Assembly: GCA_963932465.1 (NCBI GenBank)
Contig: OZ010788.1
Location: 199,766,559-199,830,558 of the forward strand
Length of the DNA: 64,000 nt
Direction of reading: 5' to 3'
Source of the DNA: Maratus speciosus
Taxonomy: Eukaryota; Arthropoda; Arachnida; Araneae; Salticidae
In this document: in pieces, positions 53,697-64,000 of the stretch
Numbering within the stretch: the first letter of the stretch is position 1
Layout of the letters: each line of letters opens with the position of its first letter
Program-made: the position numbers and the translations under genes
The notes under the pieces: model-generated
What the model saw: the letters and a program-made list of their open reading frames with translations, nothing else
What the model was told of the DNA's origin: nothing
The model's database searches: none

Positions 53697-54790
53697 AAAA
53701 CTAGTCGGATGTACCAATCCCAAAACTTTCTTCTATCTCATGCATGCTAATACTTCAAAATTCTCTATCACACTGCCAAAATTAAATGGCAATCTACAAA
53801 TCTCATGAGGATTCTAAAGATATGAAATTCCGTGCATTAGTTCTTGAGATATGACTATCGCTGAAATCGTCTAAATCCAGCAAAATGCTGCCTAGAAGCG
53901 CCACCTATTTGGTGATTTATACCAAATTCTAATCAGCAACAATTTATGTCAACGTCTGACTGAATCTGAAGTTTGGAGGAAATCCGTGCATTAGTTTTTG
54001 AGATAGAGCTATTGCGAAAATCGTGAAAATTCCTGCATAGGAGCGCCACCTATTGGGTGATTAACACCAAAACCTAATTAAAAACAACTTGTGTCAACAT
54101 ACAACTAAATCTGAAGTTAGATGAAAATTCGTCCATTAGTTCTATAGATAGAGCTATTGAGGCAATCGTGAAAAAGGCAGCACAGAAGCGCCACCTGTTG
54201 GGCGATTTACACAAAGACATAATCAGTAGCAAGTCATATCAAGGACTAACTGAATCTGAAGTTTGATGAATATCCGTGCGTTAGTTCTTAAGATAGAGCT
54301 ATTGGGGAAATCGTGTAAATCCTGCAAAATTCATCATAACAGCGCCACCTGTTGGGCGATTTACACCAAAACGTAATCAGCATCAATTCATATCAAGGAC
54401 TAACTAAATCTGAAGTTTGATCGAAATCCGTGCATTAGTTCGTGAGATAGAGCTATTGCGAAAATCGTGAAAAATGCAGCATAGCAGCACCACCTGTTGA
54501 GCGATTTACACCAAACACTAATCAGCATCAATTTGTAATAGGGACTCACTGAATATGAATTTTTATTAAATTCCGTGCATTAGTTCTTGAGATAGAGCGC
54601 CCACAAAATTTGTGTCACATACACACAGACAGACAGACAGACAGACTCACAGAGTCACAGACAGACATTTTGTAAAAACATGTTTTTTGGAATCTCTGAC
54701 CCCTAAAACGTGTAAATTCGTCGAAAACTGGAATTCGAAAATTTTCATGAATCCAATACTTTCTTCTTGTAAAGATAGAAGAAAGTAAAA
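53697..54790 (+). mobile_element. Family A Helentron-like repeat, full-length, hairpin on the right
   Basis: Starts AACTAGTCGGATGTACCAAT then CTTTCTTCTATCTCA. It has five units with core GCGCCACCT (or GCACCACCT) at about 53,898, 54,042, 54,188, 54,342 and 54,487, then ACAGACAGACAGACAGAC. It ends with TACTTTCTTCT, a 9-base loop and AGAAGAAAGTA at 54,756-54,786. It is inverted relative to the copy at 55,252, 460 bp away. Confidence 0.85.
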
Positions 54791-55251
54791 ATAAGTGTTG
54801 GAATTATTCATTCTTTCTAAGAGTAGTACTTCACAGCTTAATGACTATTTAAATCTAATTGACTTTTTCTCGAAACTTGGATTTTTTATGTTTGTGTTCC
54901 TTTTTTTTAGATATCTATTAAACTTAAGAACTCAATTTTTTATAAATACTTTTATTATGTTTATATAGTATACTTTAACACAGGGATTTAATCATTTGTT
55001 GAGAATTATTTATTTTAGGCAGTGAAATCTTACCAAAAATACTAATTTAAAAATACCTTTCAATAAATAATTAATAATTAATTTTCAGGCTCACTTAGAA
55101 AGAAAATGGTCTGTTAAAATATGTAAAGCATATTACTCAAACTATTCTAAAAATTCTAGACCTCTATCTTTCACCATTTCTGAGAAAAAAGTACATAAAG
55201 TTGGTGTATTTCAACATGGCGGAGATAGCGTCCCGGTCCACAAAGATGTTT
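54791..55251. other. Spacer between inverted family A copies, nothing recognised
   Basis: 461 bp, AT-rich. The end near 55,210-55,245 (TTTCAACATGGCGGAGATAG) is locally GC-richer. No coding or repeat signal. Confidence 0.45.
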
Positions 55252-56341
55252 TTACTTTCTTCTATCTTTACAAGAAGAAAGTATTGGATTCATGAAAATT
55301 TTCGAATTCCGGTTTTCGACGGATTTACACGTTTTAGGGGTCAGAGATTCCAAAAAACATGTTTTTACAAAATGTCTGTCTGTGACTCTGTGAGTCTGTC
55401 TGTCTGTCTGTCTGTGTGTATGTGACACAAATTTTGTGGGCGCTCTATCTCAAGAACTAATGCACGGAATTTAATAAAAATTCATATTCAGTGAGTTCCT
55501 AATACAAAATGATGCTGATTAGTTTTTGGTGTAAATCGCTCAACAGGTGGCGCTGCTATGCTACATTTTTCACGATTTTCGCAATGCCTCTATCTCAAGA
55601 ACTAATGCACGGATTTTGATCAAACTTCAGTTTTAGTTAGTCCATGATATGAATTGATGCTGATTGCGTTTTGATGTAAATCGCCCAACAGGTGGCCCTG
55701 TTATGATGAATTTTGTAGGATTTACACGATTTCCCCAATAGCTCTATCTTAAGAACTAACGCACGGATTTTCATCAAACTTCCGATTCAGTTAGTCCTTG
55801 ATATGACTTGCTACTGATTATGTGTTGGTGTAAATCGCCCAGCAGGTGGCGCTTCTGTGCTGCCTTTTTCACGATTGCCTCAATAGCTCTATCTATAGAA
55901 CTAATGGACGAATTTTCATCTAACTTCAGATTTAGTTGTATGTTGACACAAGTTGTTGTTAATTAGGTTTTGGTGTTAATCACCCAATAGGTGACGCTGC
56001 TATGCAGGAATTTTCACGATTTTCGCTATAGCTCTATCTCAAAAACTAATGCACGGATTTTCTCCAAACTTCAGATTCAGTCAGACGCTGACATAAATTG
56101 TTGCTGATTAGGATTTGGTATAAATCATCTAATAGATGGCGCTGCAAGGCAGCATTTTGCTGGATTTAGACGATTTCAGCGATAGTCATATCTCAAGAAC
56201 TAATGCACGGAATTTCATATCTTTAGAATCTTCATGAGATGCATAGATTGCCATTTAATTTTGGCAGTGTGATAGCGAATTTTGAAGTATTAACATGTAT
56301 GAGATAGAAGAAAGTTTTGGGATTGGTACATCCGACTAGTT
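55252..56341 (-). mobile_element. Family A Helentron-like repeat, full-length, hairpin on the left
   Basis: The terminal palindrome is TACTTTCTTCT (55,253-55,263), a 9-base loop, and AGAAGAAAGTA (55,273-55,283). It is followed by (TCTG)n at about 55,374-55,412. Five units carry the core GGTGGCGCTGC or a variant at about 55,546, 55,691, 55,844, 55,990 and 56,135 (spacing 145-153 bp). The far end at about 56,301-56,341 reads GAGATAGAAGAAAGTTTTGG then ACATCCGACTAG. It is the best reference copy of the family. Confidence 0.87.
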
Positions 56342-56915
56342 TAATTTGAGTTATGCGACTTCAAGTTGATTTTCAAACTCGATTACATTTAATTTAACAT
56401 TAAGAGGTGTTTGTAGCGTATAAATAAAATAATACACAGGGCTATGCAAAGAACTAGATACATGTTCGCCTGTAGATGGTAATTCCTGGAACTGCAATTT
56501 CAGTAGTTTTAAACATGTTTTTGCCTGAATTACATTTCTGAATAATATGTGGCGTGTATGAAAATCTGTTTTTAATATACAGAGTTATGCCAAAGGAATT
56601 CAAGTACGTTTCGCTCTATTGGTTGATTGCTGAAGGGGAATTTTCAATAGTGTTATGCGCTATTTTACTAAACTAAACTGTAGCATACTATGTAGAATTT
56701 GTACAAATCTGTAGGTCATGTACAGAGCAGCACAAAAGCATTGAAGCACTTATACGGCCATGGGCGGTAATTGTTGATACGTTTTCAAAAACGTTTACTT
56801 AGGTATCTTCTTTACCATATTAAAAGGCGAAGTTTTGTTAACGTATTCTGGAAGTGTTGAAAATTGTTTCATAATTTATGCTTGACGCATGATTTTTCTT
56901 TCTTGTTTTAATACA

Positions 56916-57932
56916 TCTTGCGGCAACACAAAATTTTATTTTCTAATCCTCGGTAGATTTGAATATTTCCACTGATGGCTGAGTCTATATTTATCAAAGG
57001 CTGACCTAGAAATTAAAATTTTTTATAAGTTTCTTAGAATTTTTTTACTTTATTTATTTTTCTGCATTCTCAGTAATTTCATTTTTGACGAAAAAATTCG
57101 ACGACATCTTGCTAGAAAAAAAGTATAAACCTTTGCGTACTTTGCTCACTATCGAAATTTTGCCTGCACTAATCGAGGGAGCATCTAAATAAAGTCTATC
57201 GTACTAACTAAAAATCGCACTAAGCGAGGGATGAATGTATTTCATTTTTTATACGACCGTCTTCATCTTCACATGAAATGATCTGTGCCTAACGGCAAGA
57301 ATTGTTTCTCGATTCTCATCAAAAATACTTAAGTCCGCTTCGGTAATGCACCGTATTTACGAAGCACTTAACGCTAAAACACTAGCACCAACACAGAATG
57401 CTAATTAGGTTCCGCCGAACTATGTCGGCATCGAACAAAAGGGGGGAAGAACTGGTTTTGGGTAATTAATGAAACCGCGTGATTAAATTTCTTTGTTGTC
57501 AGTAGCGTGATTACAGGACACTAATTAACGATGTACGATTGCTTGTGATGGGTATTTTGTAGTCCTTGTTAGCCGTCGGCTACAGGAGAACTTTCGAAGA
57601 ATCCGAAGATGAATACAATGGAAGTGTAAACAAAGATAGCGGGAATTATTTACTATCCTGAATGGACACCTAAAGGCGATTTTAAAACTGCAATAAATAG
57701 CGTTTCAGACAAAAGGTGCGCAATAATTTATGAAATTAGATTTGATTGCATGGTAGAGTTGAAGAAAAAGATTATCTGGGATAGCAATTTTAAGTAGTTA
57801 TTACTCTTTTATTTCTTTGGGAAAGAAATGTCCTAAGATCTGTGGGTTGTTTTTTAAGTGACTCTTACTAACCCCTCTCCTTTGGTCTGGTTGAAAAAAA
57901 AAAAAATGTATATATACAGGGTGTTTGAAAAC
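56916..57932. other. No gene seen
   Basis: AT-rich with no recognisable repeat. The very end (TATATATACAGGGTGTTTGA, about 57,909-57,928) looks like a mariner-type terminus, truncated by or adjacent to the hAT that follows. Confidence 0.45.
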
Positions 57933-58637
57933 CAGTGCCGAAACTAGCCTTTTTTGCACCCGAGGCAAACATGGATTTTGGCGCCCCCCCGCCACTTTCC
58001 ACAAAGTATATTTACAAAGAGAATTTTACTAATTTTATAATAGACGATTTATTTTAAAATTTAAAATATGTAATCATAAAATATGTAATACTGAACTACG
58101 TAATCTATAGTGGCGGGTCCAAGGGGGAGGTCCTTCTGAACATCAACAAAAATATTCTAAAGATCATTTTTAAAAAGGCATATTCAGTAGAGTCCCGATT
58201 ATCCGAGTCCCGCCTAACTGAGTTTCTGCTTTCATCGAGCTATTTTCTTCTGATGGACTGATGGCCTCCATTATTAAGAAACAGCCATTATAAATGAAGT
58301 GTTAGGTAAAGATGAAAGAGCAGTCGTAAAAAGTTAGAACTCTGATTTTCTGGTCCGAATGGGGAAAAAAATGGCCATAATTTTGTTTGCAAAAAAAAAA
58401 AAATATGGCCATTTTTTTTTTTCCCCATTCGGACCAGAAAATCAGAGTTCTAACTTTTTACGACTGCTCTTTCATCTTCACCTAACACTTCATTTATAAT
58501 TTCGAGCTGTTTTATAATAATGGAAGTCATCAGTCCATCAGAAGAAAATGATCCTTTCCAAAGGTATAATCCTTCATTTGGCGCCTGGGGCATGTGCCCC
58601 CTCTGCCCCCCCCCCCCCCCCCTTAGTTTCGGTCCTG
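57933..58637. mobile_element. hAT MITE carrying a Tigger foldback, copy 1, 705 bp
   Basis: The ends are CAGTGCCGAAACTAG and, read inward from the right, CAGGACCGAAACTAAG. The target duplication TTGAAAAC is exact at 57,925-57,932 and 58,638-58,645. About 250 bp inside the left end, a Tigger-type end (CAGTAGAGTCCCGATTATCC) starts a foldback of about 365 bp. Long C runs lie near the right end. Confidence 0.93.
58185..58549. repeat. Tigger-type foldback inside hAT MITE copy 1
   Basis: Left arm with the Tigger end, right arm lacking it. Arms of about 130 bp (motif AAAAAGTTAGAACTCTGATT) flank a centre near 58,390 with an A run. Confidence 0.85.
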
Positions 58638-58645
58638 TTGAAAAC

Positions 58646-59497
58646 TGTTCGAAGTTCACCTTCTTCATGTTTTGCTTAAAAAAAAGGCCAATTTGACAAA
58701 TGATTATTATAATTTATGATTTTAGCTAACTGTATATAATTTGAAACCTTTATAACCGATACAGCTTAATTGCGGACACCCCAGTTTAGTTATTATTTCT
58801 CATTTCCCATCGTCACCGCGCTTATAAATTCGGATCGAAATGCCAACTTTGACAACTTTTTCTGAAAGATCATATGCCTTTATCGAAATATGAAAAAAAC
58901 TATTCGATTTCGTAGTTTCTGAATAAGGGTACTAGCCAATTTGATGTGTTTAAGAACAAAAATGAATTTAGGACGGTGTCAGACAGTAGCCAGTTTGGAT
59001 ATTAGAGCAGGCATAATTTCACAAAAATAAAAAATACTTACACATTTTTTTGCCCTAAAGGTAACCTCTTAAAAAAAACTTTTATTTTTCCAATCCAATA
59101 ATACCTCTTAATAAAACAAAAGTTTTGAAAGAAGAAGGAGTATTTCAAGATACAAATCGCATGGGAGCACGTAGGCCAGGAACTTTGGGTGTGTCGTCCG
59201 CCAAACGTTTGAGTTTATAGTCAGAACTTCAGTAATGATGATATAGCGACATGAATTTCATTAAAAATTATGACAGAAAACGCATGAACTGTATTAAAAA
59301 TACCTCCTTAATTAATAGGTTATAGATAGACTGTATCATGATCTTGTTTTTAAGTCATTTATGAAACGAATGAGACAAGGTTAATTATAAATCATGACAT
59401 TTAGTATATTATTTTTATGTCTTTTAACTATTAACGATTACACTTTTCTCAATATTTGATATATGTAGTTCACTTTGTTTTAGTTGGTGATGGATGG
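58646..59497. other. No gene seen
   Basis: 852 bp of AT-rich sequence between the two composite hAT MITEs. No coding or repeat signal recognised. Confidence 0.5.
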
Positions 59498-59505
59498 GTG
59501 ATAGT

Positions 59506-60229
59506 CAGTGCCGAAACTAGACTTTTTTGCACCCGGGGCAAACGTAGACTCCCCCCCCCACCCCCCTTCTTCCGCAAAGTACATTTACAAAGAGAATTTT
59601 ACTAATTTTCTAATAGCCGACTTATTTTAAAATTTAAAATATGTAATCATAAAATATGTAATACTGAGCTACGTAATCTACAATGGCGGATCCAAGGGGA
59701 AGGCCACAGGGGTCATGACCCTCCCCCTGAACATCAACAAAAACAGTCTAAAGGTCCTTTTTAAAATGAAATATACAGTAGAGTCCCGATTATCCGGGTC
59801 CGGCTTAATCAAGTTTCCGCTTTAACAGAGTTATTTTCTTCTGATGGACTGATGGCTTCCATTATTATGAAACAGCCTTTATAAATGAAGTGTTAGGTGA
59901 AGCTGAAAGAGCAACCGTAAAAAGTTAGAACTCTGATTTTCTGGCAGAATGGGGGGGGAAAATGGCCATAACTTTTCTTTTCAAAAAAAAAAAAAAAATT
60001 ATGGCCATTTCTTCCCCCATTCTGACCAGAAAATCAGAGTTCTAACTTTTTAGGACTGCTCTTTCACCTTCACCTAACACTTCATTTATAATGGCTGTTT
60101 CATAATAATGGAAGTCATCAGTCCATCACAAGAAAATGATCCATTCCAAAGGTATAATCCTTCATTTGGCGCCCTTTCGTTCTGCAGCCTAGGGCACATG
60201 CCCTCTCTGACCCCTTAGTTTCGACCCTG
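59506..60229. mobile_element. hAT MITE carrying a Tigger foldback, copy 2, 724 bp
   Basis: Same ends as copy 1 (CAGTGCCGAAACTAG; CAGGGTCGAAACTAAG read inward). A different and exact 8-bp target duplication, GTGATAGT, stands at 59,498-59,505 and 60,230-60,237. The foldback sits at the same internal place as in copy 1, so the composite moved as one unit. Confidence 0.93.
59775..60138. repeat. Tigger-type foldback inside hAT MITE copy 2
   Basis: As in copy 1: a Tigger end on the left arm only (CAGTAGAGTCCCGATTATCC), arms paired around an A run near 59,990, and a right junction ending AAGAAAATGATCC, close to that of copy 1. Confidence 0.85.
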
Positions 60230-60237
60230 GTGATAGT

Positions 60238-60824
60238 TTTTGTCAACTGCAGTAAATTTGTGATACAGAATTTCTGAATTGTTAGGTTGCATCACCCATC
60301 CTTTGATTTTGCTCTATCAAAACTACAGCCTATCCCGTATAGTGCGTACTTCTGAATATTTTTCCGAATCTGCCATCAATTATTATTCTTAGGCTTATTT
60401 TAAATATTGTGCTTCCTTTTTTTACTTAAATCCAGAATTCGCATTGATAAAATATTTAGCCGTTGATTTTAAATTAATTTTTTTACACTATCTACTAATG
60501 AAATTACTTTTAGTAATCTTAAAGACCCTCATTTCTTCTTATGTTTCTTGGTGTATTTACAATACTAATTATTAGGATTTCATTTGATTTATAGAACAAA
60601 CTAAACATGCTTACGAAGTTAGCATTAAAGAATGCTTTGCTTTTGTACACAGGGAGGAAATCAGCAAATTGTACATTGATAATCCTTGCTGGAACATGAA
60701 CCCAAAATTAAATTTTCATTCTGCTAAATTAATTTGCAGATTATCTTCCCCTCAAAAAGTAGTTTTTTAAGGATCTCTTTGAGGCCATTGTTAATATTTG
60801 ATAAAAGATTCATTTTAAAAATTT
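60238..60824. other. No gene seen
   Basis: AT-rich, no repeat or coding signal recognised. Confidence 0.5.
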
Positions 60825-61060
60825 TCGAATATAGTTAAAAAATGTTTATGACTTCGTTTTGCCCGTCTGCCTTCTATCTGCCGTAAATATACTCGAATTG
60901 CGATGTAATTAATATATGATATTTAGGATAACTATGGCATGTTCGCTATTGAAAACGGAGTGTGTAAAATTTATAGTTCATTTACAGGGTCATCCTTATT
61001 AATGGTCAATAATATTAGGAACGCCATAGCATTATGGTCTATGAGGACATTGATTGAAAT
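60825..61060 (-). mobile_element. Family B fragment, hairpin end
   Basis: Matches the hairpin-proximal part of family B: ATAGTTAAAAAATGTTTATG, then CCCGTCTGCC, then GTAAATATACTCGAATTGCG and the first ACAGGG unit (about 60,985). The outer hairpin arm is degraded. It ends in unrelated sequence after GCATTATGGTCTATG. Confidence 0.7.
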
Positions 61061-61331
61061 AAAAACTAGCTATTGTGAGTTAAAGCACATCAAATGGAAT
61101 CTAGAAATTGACTCATTTTTTTAAACATAAGATGAAACATTGGAAAATCCATGTATGTCGATTACTTATTTTGATTACTATTTAAATTCTGTGGCAATGG
61201 AAGAATTTTTACAAAAGTTTGACTGCCCCGAGAACTCGCAAGCAGATAGACAAATCATATATTTTTTTATATTATTATTTTAATAAATTTAAGAAGAAAC
61301 AGCGGAATGATAAACAAGTTAAATAAGTATA
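61061..61331. other. No gene seen
   Basis: Short AT-rich interval between the B and A fragments. Confidence 0.45.
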
Positions 61332-61881
61332 AAACTAGTATATTGTGGTCATCACAAAACTTTGTTCTACATAAATCAAATCATCTACAACCAAATTAAA
61401 TGACAATCTATTCGTTCTTGATATTTAGCTATCGCAGAAATCAGGAAAAACCGAGCATGGCAGAACACCTGTTGGATGGTATACACCCAAACCTCATAAG
61501 GACGTATTTATGTCCAAATCAAACGGAATATGAAGTTCGATAAAATGCCGTGTATTAGTTCGTGAGATATAGCTATCACGTGAATCATGAAAAATACAGC
61601 ATAGCACCACCTGTTGGGTGACTTGCATCCAAACCTAATCAGTACACTTATTTATGCATTACTCTAACAGAATCTGAAGTTTGATTAAATTCCATGCATT
61701 AGTTCTGGAGAGAGAGTGCCCTCAAAATTTGTGTCGCATACAGACAGACAGACATTTTCTAAATAAAAACAGTCAAATCGTGTGCAGGACGTTCTGAAAC
61801 GCATAAATCCGTCGAAAACTGGAAATCAACATTTTTCACGAATCCAATACTTTCTTCTTGTAAAGATAGAAGAAAGCAAAA
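61332..61881 (+). mobile_element. Family A copy, short form with two units
   Basis: Starts AAACTAGTATATTGTGGTCA (diverged far end), has two units (CACCTGTTGGATGG at about 61,468 and CACCACCTGTTGGGTG at about 61,605), CAGACAGACAGAC, and a hairpin end at about 61,846-61,876 (CTTTCTTCT, loop, AGAAGAAAG). Three of the usual five units are missing. Confidence 0.8.
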
Positions 61882-62265
61882 AGAAATATCAAAATCGTTT
61901 TATATTTTCTAAAATTATGGGTATACTTAATTGTATATAAAGTATCCTATCTAATTCTGTAACATCACGTTCGTTTAAATCGCTTAAAATATCATATAAA
62001 ATTAGCATTTATCTGCGATGAGAAAATGCAAAATTTCATACTTCGCAAATGCGATAATTGGGATATGGATGCGAGATGGATACAAGCAATCTCTAGCTGA
62101 AACAAACACATTTTTCAACAGAAACGTTTGCATAGATAGCGTCCATAAATGGCTACAAGGATCGAAATCGTTCGGCACGCCTTAAAAGAAGAAGCAAATA
62201 TATCAATTTCGATATCTCGTTTCTCTTGCGTAGGGTTTTAAAGACTGGGTGTGCCTTGAAGTCAA

Positions 62266-62742
62266 TGATTCAACAGTTTATCGCATGCTAATTGTTAGCT
62301 AATGATTTATAAGTACCCTTAAATGCCATCCTTACATTTCTCACTTTTAGAAGCGCTTGAGGTATTCATAACATCTATGTTCAAGATTCAATTAATTGCT
62401 ACAAGATGTGTTAAAAAAAAAGGTTATTTTGTAGCTAAGAACGGCTAAGTTTATTCTCTTAAATTAAATTTTGTAATTTTTGAAAGTTTCGTAAATACCT
62501 ATTAATCGGGCGAAGCAGTTTTTGAATTTTATACACTTTAAGATGCAAAGAAGGTTTGATTTTGGTCATCTTTTGCGTTATCAACTTGTCCGAGAGATTC
62601 AACAGGTTATCGAATGCCAATTGTTAGCTAATGATTTATAAGTACCCTTAAATAAAATCCTTGCATTTTTCGCTTTTAAAAGCGCGTGAGCTACTAATTA
62701 CATCTATGTTCAAGATTCAATTAAATATTACACGATGCACAG
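62266..62742. repeat. Direct repeat, two units of about 145 bp, 328 bp apart
   Basis: The unit at 62,268-62,410 (GATTCAACAGTTTATCGCAT, then GTTAGCTAATGATTTATAAG) recurs at 62,596-62,742 with roughly 85-90% similarity by eye. Unique sequence lies between. Function and family unknown. Confidence 0.8.
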
Positions 62743-62984
62743 TGGGGCTAAATCCCAAAAAGCTGGCCGAAATATGAAAACGATATTTCAATTTCATGAA
62801 GTTTCGTATACAGGTGTTTTTTAGGATGCTGATTAAGATTCCAAAGTTAAATTCCAACAAACAAAATGGCGGATCCAACATGGTGGACTAAAAATTAAAA
62901 TGTTGCAAAAGTTATTGAATTTGTATGAAACTTCATATTCACGTGCTTTTGTATTTACGATTCAAAAATTAAAATTTCAAAAAC

Positions 62985-63108
62985 AGTAAAGTAATTTACA
63001 CAATTTACTCATACAAATTTACGTAATTTACACTATTTATGTAATTTACGCAATTGCGTAATTTATTTATACAAATTTACGTAATTTATGTAATTTACGT
63101 AATAGAAG
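62985..63108. repeat. Array of GTAATTTAC-like motifs
   Basis: The motifs GTAATTTAC, ACAAATTTACGTAATTTA and near variants repeat irregularly about ten times. Many copies are partly palindromic, giving a low-complexity AT-rich block. Confidence 0.75.
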
Positions 63109-63391
63109 TAAGCTCTAAATGTAAGGGTCTGATGAGATTAAAAAGTCAAAACACATCTTCCATCGTTTTCGTCCTTTTTTTTTTTTCTTGAGAAATCTTC
63201 TTCCTACCTTTTAATTAATTTGTTGCACGATTCTCGCGCGTTTTCCAACTTTTACACAGTTGGCAACATAATTCTTTTAATTATAATATAATAAACAAAA
63301 TTAACACTTATAAAGATAAGAAAATGTAATTCCATCGGATCAATGTTTAAAAATTATTTTCATTTTTTTTTTAACTTGCTTATGAAATTTA

Positions 63392-63446
63392 ATTATACTT
63401 ATGATTATATTACTTATTTGTAAGGTAATATAATCATAAGTATAAT
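63392..63446. repeat. Perfect 22-bp hairpin
   Basis: The arm 63,392-63,413 (starting ATTATACTTATGATT) is the exact inverse of 63,425-63,446, with an 11-base loop. It could be a miRNA-like or cruciform-forming sequence, or a small TE remnant. The arms are almost pure AT, so thermodynamic weight is modest. Confidence 0.85.
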
Positions 63447-64000
63447 AATCTACTATAATTATCTTTCATAATAATATATTACAAAACTGAACATTTTAAA
63501 AATTTCAAAAATGTTTGCCAGCTAAATTAATATCAAAATAATTCATTTCAGAGCTTTTTAAGCGACTAAAAAAGCAACATTTCTACTTGTTATTGCAAAA
63601 ACTAGCACAAAATGTACAATAGCAGTTTTTATCCGCTGGGTTTTTTATTATTCATTAAATAATAGTTCAGCTATTATCTCCTTAAATTTCGTTGCGAAAC
63701 TCTGCGGAATTAATAAACTTTTCAATATTTGAAAGAAATTAAAGTTTTTTTTTCTTTTTTTTAGCAAAAATTATGACGAAATTATTAATCTATATGTTGT
63801 TAATATAGTTTTTGTAAGACTTGCAAATAATCTATTTATCATCATCATATGAATCTAATAAATCATTAAAATCTGGTAATATGCAAAAAAGGAAGCACAT
63901 GTTTAAAGGAACAGTTGTTTCTCTTTTAGTTGAACTCTCACTCCTCGCCCGAGCGTCACTTTTGAAATGATGCAAGTGATTAGGTTAAACCAAAAACCTT

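Larger units (their letters stand above)
40314..56915 (-). mobile_element. Family B Helentron-like repeat, copy 2, heavily interrupted
   Basis: Starts with a perfect 13-bp palindrome, AACACTTTTCAAC ATA GTTGAAAAGTGTT (40,314-40,342), then TCTGTCTGTCCG and units with the ACAGGG core at about 40,497, 40,664, 40,832, 41,011 and 42,590. It resumes after the insertions at about 56,436 and ends near 56,905 (GCATGATTTTTCTTTCTTG, as in copy 1). Inside it lie the hAT at 41,082-42,498, the Copia array at 42,632-53,551 and two family A copies. Of the sequence between 53,557 and 56,430, only the first bases are clearly B. Confidence 0.6.
61882..64000. other. No gene seen; small repeats listed separately
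   Basis: AT-rich to the window end. Apart from a duplicated block, an array of GTAATTTAC-like motifs and a perfect hairpin, nothing is recognised. The last 100 bases show no feature that continues off the window. Confidence 0.45.

Overview
This is an AT-rich piece of a eukaryotic nuclear genome made almost entirely of transposable elements. I found no host gene, tRNA or rRNA that I could defend. The mix is typical of arthropods: Tc1/mariner elements, Tigger/pogo remnants, hAT elements, TTAA-flanked elements, an I/Jockey-like LINE fragment, a young Copia element and Helentron-like repeats. A chelicerate such as a spider would fit, but the sequence does not prove it.

Layout. 1-12.7 kb: a 105-bp minisatellite, a small hAT-type MITE, a Tc1-like element with a dead transposase and a decayed mariner gene, in otherwise featureless DNA. 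12.7-23.4 kb: nested DNA elements. A repeat called here family A is split by a hAT with a perfect 8-bp target duplication, and that hAT carries another family A copy. Next comes a probable 5.9-kb TA-flanked element holding a MITE, another A copy, another hAT and a Tigger-type foldback. 23.5-32.6 kb: an internally deleted mariner gene, a LINE RNase H fragment inside a probable TTAA-flanked element, a 736-bp foldback and a Tigger remnant. 33.2-39.3 kb: a 2,975-bp mariner with an open 362-codon transposase and inverted repeats of about 0.8 kb, then three more mariner or foldback elements. 39.5-56.9 kb: two head-to-tail copies of a second Helentron-like family (family B). The second appears broken up by a hAT element, a young three-LTR Copia array (LTR-body-LTR-body-LTR, one AAGAA target duplication) and two inverted A copies. 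57.9-64 kb: two copies of a composite hAT MITE that carries a Tigger foldback, then fragments of B and A and small repeats.

Function. Only the long-TIR mariner and the Copia bodies keep long reading frames. The mariner has Asn at the third catalytic position. Both Copia bodies share an in-frame TAA and a one-base frame change in pol, and body 2 has one more frameshift. Most insertions are datable only by nesting. The Copia array is the youngest large event, because its LTRs and bodies are nearly identical. The points most worth a second look are the shared architecture of families A and B, the long-TIR mariner, the Copia array and the composite hAT MITE.
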